DNA of 64,000 bases from Nitrospiraceae bacterium (GCA_019637075.1 JAHBWI010000001.1:682001-746000), one strand, 5' to 3'; positions 28,301-37,275 are shown, numbered from the stretch's first letter. Translations and numbers: made by a program. The notes: generated by a model not told the origin, from the sequence alone.

Positions 28301-28560
28301 GACGTCGACTTGAAGCAGCGAACCAGCACACAGTCGCGCATGCCGGTTTGACTGTCACCGAGCGTGGCCTGCAGGTACTGCACGACGCGGGCGGCGGCGT
28401 CTTGGAGTGAAGCGGCCTGCGAGCCGATCTGGCGGATGACCGCGGAACACTCCGTCATGTCCGAAAGGGAAAAAGAGGCCAGACTGTACACGACAGGCCC
28501 TCGGGTGGATGGAAGGATCGGCGGAGTATGGAGGTCGAGGGGGACCACCATCGCGCCCAC
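25345..28560 (-). CDS. Multi-PAS sensor histidine kinase (HisKA_3)
   Basis: 1071 residues, apparently cytosolic. An N-terminal GAF-like sensor region (about 50-270) is followed by a coiled coil and four PAS domains, each introduced by a SEHRFRSLVE/SEERLRSIVQ-type helix. The NarX/DegS-type HisKA_3 dimerisation helix carries the phospho-His in IARELHDELG. The ATPase domain has N-box QEAMTNVARHAQ and G-box DNGRGIP. The start at 28560 is GTG with no clear ribosome binding site; ATG 28551 is an alternative. It pairs with the regulator just downstream. Confidence 0.9.
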   Translation of the reverse strand: MGAMVVPLDLHTPPILPSTRGPVVYSLASFSLSDMTECSAVIRQIGSQAASLQDAAARVVQYLQATLGDSQTGMRDCVLVRCFKSTSFKHLDPDTQRIARERLGGIAPFPELKCFTLLATAGQEPDWNRVEASSRYRAIPMVSAEFVKQFPMFSQLLQQFGVSLDSSVDAQGGWLVDLAEKSYNVFYVPDAVGSPYVPVQEGFVHKYGVKSVLCFGGLLPSRDLFAVILFSRIPIPRETAKLFRSLALSAKSSFLAFDETGPPDSELARGVGEGATGLLRDAARHQSRTVVAEQLLTVYEDAVRMQSVGMAQAQEALRDRAHALERAEGALREQTRIVNSILRSMGDGVVVTDEEGRFVLANPALESILGGPPGAVPPSEWPERYGFLQADTVTPLSPQTWPLSRPMRGDKVDWAEIYLRRTDDPRGRWVSVTTRPIKGDDGVLRGNVAVFHDITWLKRAQDALYESEHRFRSLVEGARDIIFTVSSDGVLTSLNPAFETVTNWSRSQWVGEPLASLLHPDDVGFCQDVLQAILERGVPLTCSMQVSMKQGGYVTGEFVGSPQVQQGRVVGVLGILRDVTERRRIEDALRDSEERLRSIVQSTKDAIVLVNALMKVAFWNKGAEATFGYSAEEMIGQPVMTIIPERYHEVLEWNVQRARLVERLIMTSSTLELVGRRKDGIEFPLELSLAAWKGKADLFFTVIIRDITERRLAEEELDRLHRHHQVVLNSAGEGIYGVDREGRTTFVNPAAAKMFGFEPDELIGKPMHALVHHTDQAGMPVPQALCLIRETTETGQTRYNEDDVFWRKDGTNFPVEYVSAPIRERGEIVGAVVVFKDTTERKRAEAQLQDSLRRLRKLSRRLEGIREEERGRIARELHDELGVGLTCLKIDISRLGGLLGERLGAAERGKVDERIKGMKEQVDATIASVQRIVAELRPGVLDDLGLVAAIEWQCRDFQRRTGITCRCMVSHEDLRVDPEHATAVFRICQEAMTNVARHAQATAVDVRLEDLGTSVLLQVQDNGRGIPPDRLVDTKSFGLLGMRERASLLGGDVHIDSREGEGTTIALRLPR

Positions 28561-28620
28561 CGGACCGTGGTCGACAGGAATGCAGGCGTGAACGGAGTCT
28601 AGTGAAGGGGTCCCGCCTTG

Positions 28621-29121
28621 TCAAGGCGAGGGAGTCGGAGAAGGGGCATGATCGGCCCGATAGCGCATCACTCGCTGTCGAATATCTTCCAGCGCCTGCG
28701 CTCGCCCATCCAGTCGATAAAAGGCCGTCAGATGGCGAAGCGTACGTTGGCTGGCAACATGGTCCAGTCCCAATGCCTGCTCCTGAATCGAGAGTGCCCG
28801 CAGCAGGAGTTGCTCGGCTTCTTGGTCTTCACCGAGATCGTGGGCCAGTACACCCACGTGGTCGAGATACAACGCAATCGTGGGATGCTCGCCGCCGAGA
28901 GCTTCTTCCGCCAGGGCGATGACACGATGCCCTAGTTCCAAGGCCCGCCGCTTGTCTCCACGCTCCTCGACATCGATCATTTGCTTGGTCAGGTCCAATA
29001 CGTCCGGTTCTGCGCTGGATTCCTGCGCCCGCACCATCCCTCCATAGCCGTTCAACAGGGTGAGGAGGAGAACGGCCGGCATCCAGCTCATGCCTTTGTG
29101 TTTCCAAGACAACGACATCAT
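28621..29121 (-). CDS. Exported TPR protein
   Basis: 166 residues: signal peptide (AVLLLTLLNGYGGMVRA) and about two or three kinesin-light-chain-type TPR repeats (EERGDKRRALELGHRVIALA, LGEDQEAEQLLLRALSIQEQ). The start overlaps the Nudix stop (ATGA), so translation is coupled. Role unknown; probably periplasmic. Confidence 0.75.
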   Translation of the reverse strand: MMSLSWKHKGMSWMPAVLLLTLLNGYGGMVRAQESSAEPDVLDLTKQMIDVEERGDKRRALELGHRVIALAEEALGGEHPTIALYLDHVGVLAHDLGEDQEAEQLLLRALSIQEQALGLDHVASQRTLRHLTAFYRLDGRAQALEDIRQRVMRYRADHAPSPTPSP

Positions 29122-29540
29122 TGTGGGGCAGCTCCACCGCCGATCGCCTGCTCCAAGAGCCCGAGATCGGATGGATACGTGAGTTTGGATCGGGCTTCGT
29201 CGAGCGGCAGCCAGAGCACCTCTTCGACCTCTCCGTCAGGTGTACGGGAATGCTCGATGGGCGACATGCCGAACCACACGACCGTCTTGCGGAATCGGCG
29301 ACCTTCTCGCTGAAACCAATATTCCGTACAGGCGAGCTGCTTGTCGATTCGGCAACGCCACCCCGTTTCCTCCTCAACCTCTCGCACGGCAGCCTCGGCG
29401 GCGGTCTCCCCGTTATCGAGCCGCCCTTTCGGAAAACACCACACCGGACGTCCTTTCGCGTCGGAGACGCGGACAAGCAGAACCTGGGCTTCCCGAAGCA
29501 CAACACCCCCAGCCGAGACGATCATGTTTCCGCCGGACAC
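29118..29540 (-). CDS. Nudix hydrolase
   Basis: 140 residues. The complete Nudix box G-x5-E-x7-REVEEETG is present (GRLDNGETAAEAAVREVEEE). The start is placed at GTG 29540, where AGGAGG stands about 5 nt upstream; ATG 29525 is a possible alternative. Substrate cannot be told from sequence; the pattern resembles diadenosine-polyphosphate and NTP hydrolases. Third gene of an SDR-Nudix-TPR run. Confidence 0.88.
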   Translation of the reverse strand: MSGGNMIVSAGGVVLREAQVLLVRVSDAKGRPVWCFPKGRLDNGETAAEAAVREVEEETGWRCRIDKQLACTEYWFQREGRRFRKTVVWFGMSPIEHSRTPDGEVEEVLWLPLDEARSKLTYPSDLGLLEQAIGGGAAPQ

Positions 29541-29574
29541 AACTCCTCCTCTTCGAGCAGCCTGCCTGCGGCAA

Positions 29575-30447
29575 CTACGAGGCAGTCCGCGATAGACCAA
29601 GGTACCACGCCAGCAGACGATCCTGAAGACGATCCGGCAAAATCCGTTTGAGCAGCGCCCGAAACTTCGCATCCTTGCCGACCAGGTATCGAGCCCGGGG
29701 ATTCTCGACGGTCATAACATGCCTCACGACGCGTGCCACTTCGTCGGAGGGAATTGCGCGCTGAGCGGCTCGACCCAAGACTTCCTGCAAGCGGCGCAGC
29801 TGCGGCTCATACAATGCCAACCTGTCTGCAGACACCCCCGCCAAGGCCCTCGTCGCTGACAACGTCGATCGCGCCCAAATATTCGATTGAATCGCTCCCG
29901 GCTCGATCAGCGTGACCCGGATACCCCAGGGCGCCAGTTCCAAACGCAAGGCGTCCGTCATGGCCTCCAATGCGAACTTTGAACCGCAGTATGCGCCGAG
30001 AAACGGCGTCGCAGCCCGGCCGGCGATAGAACTCATATTGATAATGCGGCCGCCGCTTTTCCGGACCAACGGGAGAAACGCCTGCGTGACGGCCAACACC
30101 CCGAGCACATTAATCTCCAGTTGCGTACGCATGTCCTCCAGCGGCAGAAGTTCAAGCGGGCCGGCCACCGCGATGCCGGCATTGTTCACCAAACCGGCCA
30201 GCCCCGCAGTCTCGACCTTTTCTGCGACACAGGCACGGGCTGCCTCGATGGATACGAGATCCGTGACATCCAGCAGAAGCGGTGTAAGGCGATCCGAGGC
30301 AAGGCGTCGCAGCGCTTCACCGTCCTCCACACGACGCACGCCGGCAAACACGGAAAAACCCTGCGCATCGAGATACCGGGCGCAAGCGGCCCCGATACCA
30401 GAAGACGCTCCCGTCACGAGCACCGCGTTCCGCCATGAATTCGTCAT
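29575..30447 (-). CDS. Short-chain dehydrogenase/reductase
   Basis: 290 residues from ATG 30447, the point where the Rossmann opening begins. The cofactor motif is TGASSGIG, then LVNNAGIA, and the catalytic Ser-Tyr-Lys set lies in NMSSIAGRAATPFLGAYCGS followed by K. The C-terminal ~60 residues resemble the classical SDRs that act on lipids or retinol-like substrates, but the substrate is unknown. Confidence 0.9.
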   Translation of the reverse strand: MTNSWRNAVLVTGASSGIGAACARYLDAQGFSVFAGVRRVEDGEALRRLASDRLTPLLLDVTDLVSIEAARACVAEKVETAGLAGLVNNAGIAVAGPLELLPLEDMRTQLEINVLGVLAVTQAFLPLVRKSGGRIINMSSIAGRAATPFLGAYCGSKFALEAMTDALRLELAPWGIRVTLIEPGAIQSNIWARSTLSATRALAGVSADRLALYEPQLRRLQEVLGRAAQRAIPSDEVARVVRHVMTVENPRARYLVGKDAKFRALLKRILPDRLQDRLLAWYLGLSRTAS

Positions 30448-30661
30448 GCCATACCCTTCACCCCGGCACACTCCATCACATCGATCACATGAGCGGCGCA
30501 GAGTAACACGCTGAGGGAAAAAGAGAAATCCTGCCGCGACGGGCGCGTTCGCGGGGTGAGTTGCGTGAACACGCTGCCGGTTCAGCCTCTCTATTGAGAA
30601 GAAATGACCGCAGAGTTTCCAGTACGGAAGCCGCAACGAGATGAGACCCATTCGAGTGCGT

Positions 30662-30689
30662 TTGACAGATTTCAATCATCATCTAGACT
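30662..30689 (+). promoter_or_regulatory. Promoter giving a probable leaderless mRNA
   Basis: TTGACA (30662-30667), 16-nt spacer, TAGACT (30684-30689). The expected start, 6-7 nt downstream, coincides with the ATG at 30696, and no Shine-Dalgarno exists, which supports leaderless translation of the Lon-domain gene. Confidence 0.5.
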
Positions 30690-30695
30690 TAATCC

Positions 30696-31382
30696 ATGTC
30701 GGCACACGACACCAAAGTAGATTCAGTCCCGCGCAAGACCGCTCGATACGCGTTGGCATGTTGTGCGAGCCTCGCGTTGTTGATGACTCTCACATCCCCG
30801 GCCTCGGCTGGCCGTTCGCTTTCCGTGCCGATTTCCACGGCAACCCCGGCCGACGAGTCGCAGGGGTTTCCGATGTTCACTATGAAATGGGACGAGGGTT
30901 CGCAGCCCGACCCTCTCAGCCTGCGGTGGGGCCGAAGCCAAGTGCCCGTTCGCGGCGCAGGCATGGCGGCGATCCCGGAGGCGTTTCGCTTTGCCTTAGA
31001 CCGGCTCGCTCCAACGATCCGACCGACCGGCATCCTGTCGCTCTACGCCAACTTTACGGGACCATCACGCGGGGAAGAGTCCGACGCCAGCGTCGCCTTG
31101 GCGGTCGGCTTTCTGGCGATATTGAAGGGAGACCGTCTCCTGCAGGATGTCACTGTGACCGGCACACTGACTCCGTCCGGAGAAATCGGCCCAGTCACGC
31201 AGGTCGCTGAAAAGGCCAAAGCCGCGGCCCGGGCCGGATACCGCATGCTGCTGGTTCCTCGCGGTCAATTCTATGCCCCGCGAGTGAACTTGGCCTATCT
31301 GAGGAGCGAATCCAAATTGCTCGTCTACGAAGTTGGAACCATCGACGAAGCGTATGAACTCATGACGGGCAAGAAACTCTGA
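30696..31382 (+). CDS. Exported Lon-type (S16) protease-domain protein
   Basis: 228 residues. A signal peptide (ACCASLALLMTLTSPASA) precedes a stand-alone Lon proteolytic domain: the segment SDASVALAVGFLAIL aligns with the catalytic-Ser helix, and TGTLTPSGEIGPVTQVAEKA then KAAARAGYRMLLVP with the catalytic-Lys helix of Lon. No AAA+ domain is present. The usual GPSAG context of the Ser reads GPSRGEESDAS here, so an insertion interrupts it and activity needs testing. It faces the CHAT operon, the two stops being 24 nt apart. Confidence 0.78.
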   Translation: MSAHDTKVDSVPRKTARYALACCASLALLMTLTSPASAGRSLSVPISTATPADESQGFPMFTMKWDEGSQPDPLSLRWGRSQVPVRGAGMAAIPEAFRFALDRLAPTIRPTGILSLYANFTGPSRGEESDASVALAVGFLAILKGDRLLQDVTVTGTLTPSGEIGPVTQVAEKAKAAARAGYRMLLVPRGQFYAPRVNLAYLRSESKLLVYEVGTIDEAYELMTGKKL

Positions 31383-31406
31383 CCGCCCGCTCCGCCTCTC
31401 CCCTCC

Positions 31407-33860
31407 TTACATCCAATTGCTGATCAGAATGAAGGGCGCCCAATAACTCGGGTGCTCGCGCCCGAGTTCCACCATCATCTTTTGTTGCGCCCGTTGAAGG
31501 GCTGCGGCCTTGGTGATGCTGGGATCCCGCATCTGCCGATAAAACTCCGCGACGAGTTCGGACATCGCCGGATCATCCCGATACCAGAGACTGGCTAAAG
31601 CGCTCCGCGCGCCGGCCTTCACCGCAAGCCCCGTGAGTCCGAGCGCCGCCCGATCGTCGGCAACGGGAGTCTCCGTTGCACTGAGGGTAAGCAACTCGAC
31701 CGGTGTCTGCCTGTGGCGGAGCAGTCCGACCGACTGCGACAATCGATCCATCGACATCTTCTCGTCATGGGCCACGACATAGGAGCTTGCAGCCTCTCCC
31801 TCGATCACGCCCCGCGATGCGATGTGGATGATCCCCACATTCTGCTCTTTGAGTTCCCGTTCCACCGCAGGCAACACGAACTGGGTATCCATGAGGAGCC
31901 GACCTCCATAGAGCGCCCTGATAGCCTGAACCTCCGTCGCGACATGCGGTAATCCGGAAAATCCCTGCACCGGTTCCGTCAATCCCATCGACAGCAGCTG
32001 GCTCCTCGCACGATCCGCGGGGCGCGCATCGGTCAATTCCATGCTCGGTGTCACCGCCACGGCGAACGTATCGACAAGGAAATGGCGACCATCATGGAGC
32101 GCGGCAAACGGAATCGTTCGCAGCGGTCCATCGGGCACGACGATCAGGGTCGTCACCCCCATCGCAAGAAAGTCGCGCTGCAACGGCGCAACGAGCCATT
32201 TATACAGCGACTGAGCCGACCCCAGGTATCCCTGCGAACGCCGATCCTGCACGAGTTTCCGGAACGTCCTGGCTTCCTGAGTCAACCGCTCGGCCTCGAC
32301 CGGCACGCCGTAGCGTCTGAGTCCACCCGATGTCTGTACCACCAACTCTAGTCGATCTTGCAGCATGATCGGATACAGCACGGCCGTATTGACGGGCAAT
32401 GCCTGACCACGCTGCGCCACCCGCACCTTGGAGACGCAATCATCGCGGAAGTAGTCCTGCAGTTCCGCGACGTGCGAGGCTTCCACCGCATCGCGCACTT
32501 GGACCAACCACTCCTGGGTCTGTTCCGTCGATTGAGCAGTGGCTGCGCGACGAAGCAAGGTATCCTCGACTTCCGTGAAGAACGGAGCCACCGTCTGACG
32601 GAACGAATGATGCCGCCCTTGGTAACCGACAGAATACTCGTAACGGATGGGCTTGAGTGCTCCCATCGCCCGTTGATAGGCGGCAATAGCCTCATCGTCC
32701 TTCCCGCCGGCCTTTAGCAGCCGTGCGGTCTGCCACTGCCAGAGGTAGAGCGATTCCGGGGCATTGACTTTCTGCGCCGCCAAACTGGCTTTCCGCGTAA
32801 AATCCAGCGCCTCACCATACCGGCGCTCCCGTTCCAACAAGGAGCCCATGTAGCCCCAGGCAAAGGACTGGGCCCGTGCGTCGCCGAGTTTCGTTGCCAC
32901 CTGCGCCGCTGCGACAAAGGAGTCCGAGGCATGCCGGAGCAATGTGGCCGTGGCGGGCTTATAGGCCGCCGCTGCCGCCGCCTTCGCGGAGGTCTTCTTG
33001 GCATCTTCCGACGAGGCGGCCTTGCGGAACGAACCGCCGGAACGGAGATCGTCGTACCCGAGGCCGATGTTTAAGAGCCCATACGATTTCGCGTAACTGT
33101 CCTCAAGGCCCCGCACCTCTTTTGCCGCCGCATCCAACGCCCGCTCCGACTCCGCAAATTGCTGGTCGTCAAGCAGCGCCATCGCGAGATTGACTTGGGC
33201 CGTCGCAGCCAAGGTGGCTTGTCGGGTTTGGCCAGCGAGTGCCTTGCTCTCCGAGTACACGTCGATCGCCTCGGCCATCTGATCCTGAGCCACCAGCACA
33301 TTGCCGAGGTCGTTCAGCAACGTCGCCTGCAAAGCCGGTTTCTTTTCCTCGCGCGCCAGCGACAGCGCTTTGGTCAGTTGATCGGCTGCCTGCGCACCCT
33401 GACCGAGCGAATGGAACGAGACGCCGAGACGGCCGAGAATCGTGGCTGTGAGCGTCCGGTCACCGACCCGTTCAGAGATCTGCAAGGCGTGCTGTAACGT
33501 CTCTTGCACGCGCTTGACCTGCCCTTCCTGTTGAAGAGCGTGGGCCAAATTGATCAGGGCCTGGGCTTGCTCACGCGCCTTCCCTTCGGCTTCATACAGC
33601 CGCGCGGCCTGGGTCCAGTGCACGGCGGCTTCGCCAAACGCACCGTCGGCAAACCGGCGCTTGCCCTGCTGCATTTCTTGAACGGCACCAGCCGGTTCCG
33701 GCAAGCCACTCGCGTCTGCGAACACTTCTGCAGAGGCCAATAGAACCAGCGCGCAGCAGCCAGTCATGACCAATGTGCGAACAGGCCTGTCGGCAACGTT
33801 TCCAGCACTCGCCCCCGACATGCTCCGCCGTCCCTGCATCATGGATACATTGGAGTCCAT
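31407..33860 (-). CDS. Exported TPR-CHAT protein, catalytic dyad lost
   Basis: 817 residues from ATG 33860 (GGAGGGG 4-5 nt upstream). The frame is open beyond it but runs antisense to homology inside the preceding gene. Signal peptide/anchor (LVMTGCCALVLLASAEVFA), then TPR repeats (about 55-330), then a CHAT caspase-like domain (about 560-817). The two catalytic positions are replaced: HIASRG has Arg683 (CGG) for the active His, and LSATET has Thr729 (ACG) for the active Cys. It should therefore be a pseudoprotease. Last gene of the ShlB-TPS-CHAT operon; the paralog at 37500 keeps both residues. Confidence 0.88.
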   Translation of the reverse strand: MDSNVSMMQGRRSMSGASAGNVADRPVRTLVMTGCCALVLLASAEVFADASGLPEPAGAVQEMQQGKRRFADGAFGEAAVHWTQAARLYEAEGKAREQAQALINLAHALQQEGQVKRVQETLQHALQISERVGDRTLTATILGRLGVSFHSLGQGAQAADQLTKALSLAREEKKPALQATLLNDLGNVLVAQDQMAEAIDVYSESKALAGQTRQATLAATAQVNLAMALLDDQQFAESERALDAAAKEVRGLEDSYAKSYGLLNIGLGYDDLRSGGSFRKAASSEDAKKTSAKAAAAAAYKPATATLLRHASDSFVAAAQVATKLGDARAQSFAWGYMGSLLERERRYGEALDFTRKASLAAQKVNAPESLYLWQWQTARLLKAGGKDDEAIAAYQRAMGALKPIRYEYSVGYQGRHHSFRQTVAPFFTEVEDTLLRRAATAQSTEQTQEWLVQVRDAVEASHVAELQDYFRDDCVSKVRVAQRGQALPVNTAVLYPIMLQDRLELVVQTSGGLRRYGVPVEAERLTQEARTFRKLVQDRRSQGYLGSAQSLYKWLVAPLQRDFLAMGVTTLIVVPDGPLRTIPFAALHDGRHFLVDTFAVAVTPSMELTDARPADRARSQLLSMGLTEPVQGFSGLPHVATEVQAIRALYGGRLLMDTQFVLPAVERELKEQNVGIIHIASRGVIEGEAASSYVVAHDEKMSMDRLSQSVGLLRHRQTPVELLTLSATETPVADDRAALGLTGLAVKAGARSALASLWYRDDPAMSELVAEFYRQMRDPSITKAAALQRAQQKMMVELGREHPSYWAPFILISNWM

Positions 33861-33871
33861 CGTCCCCTCCC

Positions 33872-35167
33872 TCATGATCGGCACGCTCCCGTCAGGTCGT
33901 GCTGGTTCAGTGCGGGCGGCAACGCCGGTTGAGCCGGCGCCCCCGCCACCTCGAGGGCACGATCCAGGCTGCTCGACTGAGCCCCGGCCTCTTCCAGCAC
34001 GGCAGGACTCGACAAGGCGGAGCCTGGCTGCGGCGGGGCCACCTCCCGCGACGACTGGACGAAACTGCTCGCCTGCCCGAACCGATTCGCCGCGCAAGGG
34101 TCGGAGTTTTTTGCCAAGGACTGCGGTCCAAACACCGTGGCAGCCGTCTGAACGTTCTGTTGCAGAAGCTGCGCGGACTCCTGATTGAATTGGAGCACCT
34201 GAGCAGCGGCAAAGGGATTGATTTCGAACACACTGCTTGGAGCCCCGAATACGTCGGTCGGAAAAGTACCACCACCGCTGACCGAGACACGGATCAATCC
34301 GCCGCTCTGGTTCGTGGTGTTTGAAACCGACGCGCCTTGAGGAATGGTCAGGGTCGAGGGAAAGAGCTGGATCGCTGTGATCCCTGACTGGGCCAAGGCC
34401 GGCGTTACTTCGATGACCGTACCGGTCGTAGCCTGAATGCTTCCTGGAGTCCCGGAAACGCCGGCTCCGCTCGACGGCAGCGCCGCTTCCCCGATCGAGC
34501 CGAGGCTCCGCAAAACCGGCGTGGCAGCCGTGAGGTGCGCAGCTTCGAGTCTGATCGGTCCGCCGGCGATCATGAGCACACCGTTCGGCGCCGAGATCGT
34601 TGAGCCTTGAATCGCAACCGGAGCAGGTGCGCCGCCTCCGCTGAATCCGAAAGCCGTGGGGGCGGCGGAACTGAAGGAAAACACGCTGGAAGGCGAGGTC
34701 GAGAATACCGCGTTGTCTGAGAAACGCAGGGACGTGGCAGTGGTAATGTAGATGGAGGCGCTCGTGTTGATGCTGCCGGATGGACCGATCAGCACACCCG
34801 CTGGATTCATCAGGAACAGACTCATTCCGTTCATGACCACGGTGCCGTTGATGTTCGAAATATTTCCACCCGTGACGCGGGCGATCGCGTTCAGCACTCC
34901 TCCGGGATTGACAAACGAGACGCTTTGGCCGGCTCCGACGTCGAAGGATTGAAAACTGTGGAAGAGGTTGGCGCCGCTGTTCGGGCGAAACCCGCCGGTG
35001 ATGAGGCTTTGCGAACCATTGTGCGTGACAGTGGTGCCCAGAGAGCCGTCGGCGACGGGCGCCGTGAGTGCTTGAGCAGAGACCATCGAAGCCATACTGC
35101 ACAGCATCGCAAGCGAGAGGCCCAGGCACTTCGTCAGGTGGCCCCCTCCAGGGTGTCCGATATTCAT
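33872..35167 (-). CDS. Short two-partner-secretion exoprotein (haemagglutinin N-domain)
   Basis: 431 residues from ATG 35167 (AGGAGGAGG just upstream). The signal peptide ends VSAQA. The TPS/haemagglutination-activity domain contains ANLFHSFQSFDVGAGQSVSF, NINGTVVMNGMSLFLMNPAG and VLIGPSGSINTSAS. A short beta-helix and a tail with CAANRFGQASSFVQSSREVA follow. Such passengers are usually thousands of residues; this one is very short. The tail resembles that of cyanobacterial CHAT-linked TPS proteins (from memory). It should be exported through the ShlB-type transporter encoded just upstream. Confidence 0.88.
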   Translation of the reverse strand: MNIGHPGGGHLTKCLGLSLAMLCSMASMVSAQALTAPVADGSLGTTVTHNGSQSLITGGFRPNSGANLFHSFQSFDVGAGQSVSFVNPGGVLNAIARVTGGNISNINGTVVMNGMSLFLMNPAGVLIGPSGSINTSASIYITTATSLRFSDNAVFSTSPSSVFSFSSAAPTAFGFSGGGAPAPVAIQGSTISAPNGVLMIAGGPIRLEAAHLTAATPVLRSLGSIGEAALPSSGAGVSGTPGSIQATTGTVIEVTPALAQSGITAIQLFPSTLTIPQGASVSNTTNQSGGLIRVSVSGGGTFPTDVFGAPSSVFEINPFAAAQVLQFNQESAQLLQQNVQTAATVFGPQSLAKNSDPCAANRFGQASSFVQSSREVAPPQPGSALSSPAVLEEAGAQSSSLDRALEVAGAPAQPALPPALNQHDLTGACRS

Positions 35168-35324
35168 ACCCCTCCTCCTTTCCGTCGATCCCGGCAAGCG
35201 TCCAGTCTCTTTACTCCTTTCCGCACGGAGGAGCAAGAGCATCGATGTGCCACAAAGCCGCTCCAGTCGGCGCTTCGCGGGAAATCCTCCGAGAGCCATT
35301 CGAACGGAATTCTATGCGGCGTCA

Positions 35325-37121
35325 TCAAAACGCCTCGACGACCAACTGCAGATGCACCCCATGGTCTTGGAGGTTGCCGCGGTGCGTGTCGAAATTGTTG
35401 AGTTGCTTGCCCCAGTAGAGCTCGAACCGACTGTTTTTCCAAAAGTTCCACACGGTGCCGAGCCCGAGACTTGACAGCGTCTTCGGGGGACTCGTGGGTG
35501 TGGGCACCGTGGTATCCCAACCCCGCCCGATGTCGAAAAACGGCACCAGAAAGAGTGTGTCGACACCGGCTTTGCTCGTATAGACCGGTACCCTCCACTC
35601 GATGGAACCGATCGCGGCGTTGTCGCGAATCAAGGTGTATTCCCGATAACCGCGAACACTGTAGCGTCCTCCGACCGCCATCTGTTCCAGGGGAAAGAGG
35701 TGGTCGTTGGAAAGTTGCACCAGCCCGCGAGCAAACAATTGCGATCGCCACAAGGGCAACTGACGGAGATACTGGGCTTCACCCAACCAGGAAAAGAACC
35801 GCGCATCCGGTCTGTTGGGATCGCCGTTCGCTGTGGCATCCAGAATCCCTACGCCGACGGAGAATCTGGACAGCAGCGAGAGCACTTGCTCGGAAGACCG
35901 TTGCGTATATTCCTGGCCGAACCGCAGGGCCGTGACCTTGAACTTGCCGTTTGGCGAACCGAGCACCAATTCCTGCGGTTGCCCGCCGAGAAAGCTTTCG
36001 TTCTGCTCATGCTCCGCGGTCAAGCTCATGGCGAACTCGCGATCAACGCGGCGATACATCGGCTGGCGGACGGAGATCCCGAAAATTTGGGCCTTGTTTT
36101 CGATATCGAGCACGTCGAAGGGGCTCTCCTTCACGGCGAAATTGAACCGGCGATACTGCACCGCCACCGTCGTGTCGTACCGATTCACGGGCACTGCGTA
36201 GCGAAAGTTCAAGATCGGGTTGACGCCGGCGGATCGTCCATACTGCAGACTTAACTGATCGCCGAAACCGAAGAGATTCTGGTGGGCCAACGTGATGAAG
36301 CCCTGTTCCGCCCCGACCACAGGAGATTGAAAGTTGTTGAACTCCAGCCAGACCTTGAGCGGATTGGCCTCGGTCACCCGCACATTCAACAGACTATCGC
36401 CTCGCCCCAATCCAGGCTGCAATTCGGCATTCAACCGCTGAACGCGAGGGTCAGCCTGCAACAACTGCAAACGTTCCTGGAGAGTGTTCACATTGAGAGG
36501 AGGCCCCACCGCCGTTTCGATCCGGCTTCGGAAATAGGACGGCCGAAACCAATTCGTGCCTTCAATGTTGATGTCTGTCAGCTTCCCTTCGATGATGTGG
36601 ACGGTCAACACGCCGTCGGACACCGATTGGTCAGGGATGATCGCACCGGACGTGACATACCCGTGATTCGTGTAGTAGTAGGTCAAGGCCAGTCGCAGCG
36701 CTTCCAGATCTTCCGCAGTCAGTTCCCGATCTACAAACGGAGCAGTGACACCAGCCAATTGTGACGAGGTAAATGCCGTGTTGCCGGTGACCTGAATACC
36801 TTTGACGAGAATTTTCGGAGCTGTGATGGGCACGCCGGATGAAATCGGAGGACGAGGCGCCGGCGTTTCGAGCGGGGCCGGTTGCACCGGCGGCGGCGCA
36901 TCAGGCACCTGCGGTGGCTTCGGAGGCAGCGGCACGAACTGCGCAAGTGCCGGGGATACCAGGCCGCCGAACAGCAGCACGCCCGCGGCCATGCACAGCA
37001 ACCGACCGAACGAGCTTCCACGTAACGGCACTGAGCGGCTCATGTCGTGCGAACTCTTCCCCATGCGCGCCGCACCTGCTGCCCTGCTCTCACCCATCTC
37101 AAATGTTACCCACTCACTCAC
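35325..37121 (-). CDS. ShlB/FhaC-type outer-membrane TPS transporter
   Basis: 598 residues from GTG 37121; AGGAGG lies 7 nt before it but only 1 nt before the ATG two codons upstream. Signal peptide, Pro-rich linker (VPLPPKPPQVPDAPPP), then POTRA_2 (ILVKGIQVTGNTAF, VLTVHIIEGKLTDINIEG) and a 16-strand barrel with the conserved VRGY motif (GRYSVRGYRE). It exports the haemagglutinin-type protein encoded next. First gene of the operon, with the promoter at 37276-37303. Confidence 0.93.
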   Translation of the reverse strand: MSEWVTFEMGESRAAGAARMGKSSHDMSRSVPLRGSSFGRLLCMAAGVLLFGGLVSPALAQFVPLPPKPPQVPDAPPPVQPAPLETPAPRPPISSGVPITAPKILVKGIQVTGNTAFTSSQLAGVTAPFVDRELTAEDLEALRLALTYYYTNHGYVTSGAIIPDQSVSDGVLTVHIIEGKLTDINIEGTNWFRPSYFRSRIETAVGPPLNVNTLQERLQLLQADPRVQRLNAELQPGLGRGDSLLNVRVTEANPLKVWLEFNNFQSPVVGAEQGFITLAHQNLFGFGDQLSLQYGRSAGVNPILNFRYAVPVNRYDTTVAVQYRRFNFAVKESPFDVLDIENKAQIFGISVRQPMYRRVDREFAMSLTAEHEQNESFLGGQPQELVLGSPNGKFKVTALRFGQEYTQRSSEQVLSLLSRFSVGVGILDATANGDPNRPDARFFSWLGEAQYLRQLPLWRSQLFARGLVQLSNDHLFPLEQMAVGGRYSVRGYREYTLIRDNAAIGSIEWRVPVYTSKAGVDTLFLVPFFDIGRGWDTTVPTPTSPPKTLSSLGLGTVWNFWKNSRFELYWGKQLNNFDTHRGNLQDHGVHLQLVVEAF

Positions 37122-37275
37122 GCGCATGCCTCCTTCCCGCTCCGAACGGCCGCTATGATTCGAATGCGTTTGTCACGCCGACAGCCATCCGAGCTCCGAG
37201 ACAGGCAATCCGAGGTGGGATGTATCCCGACAGTGGACCGTCCGGATGTGTGAAACGACGGCGGCGAAAAAGTTG

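Noticed and set aside
33861-35129. Upstream in-frame extension of CHAT copy 1 to 1240 codons
   Set aside because: It overlaps the well-supported TPS exoprotein in another frame, has Arg/His-rich shadow composition, and a strong ribosome binding site marks ATG 33860.
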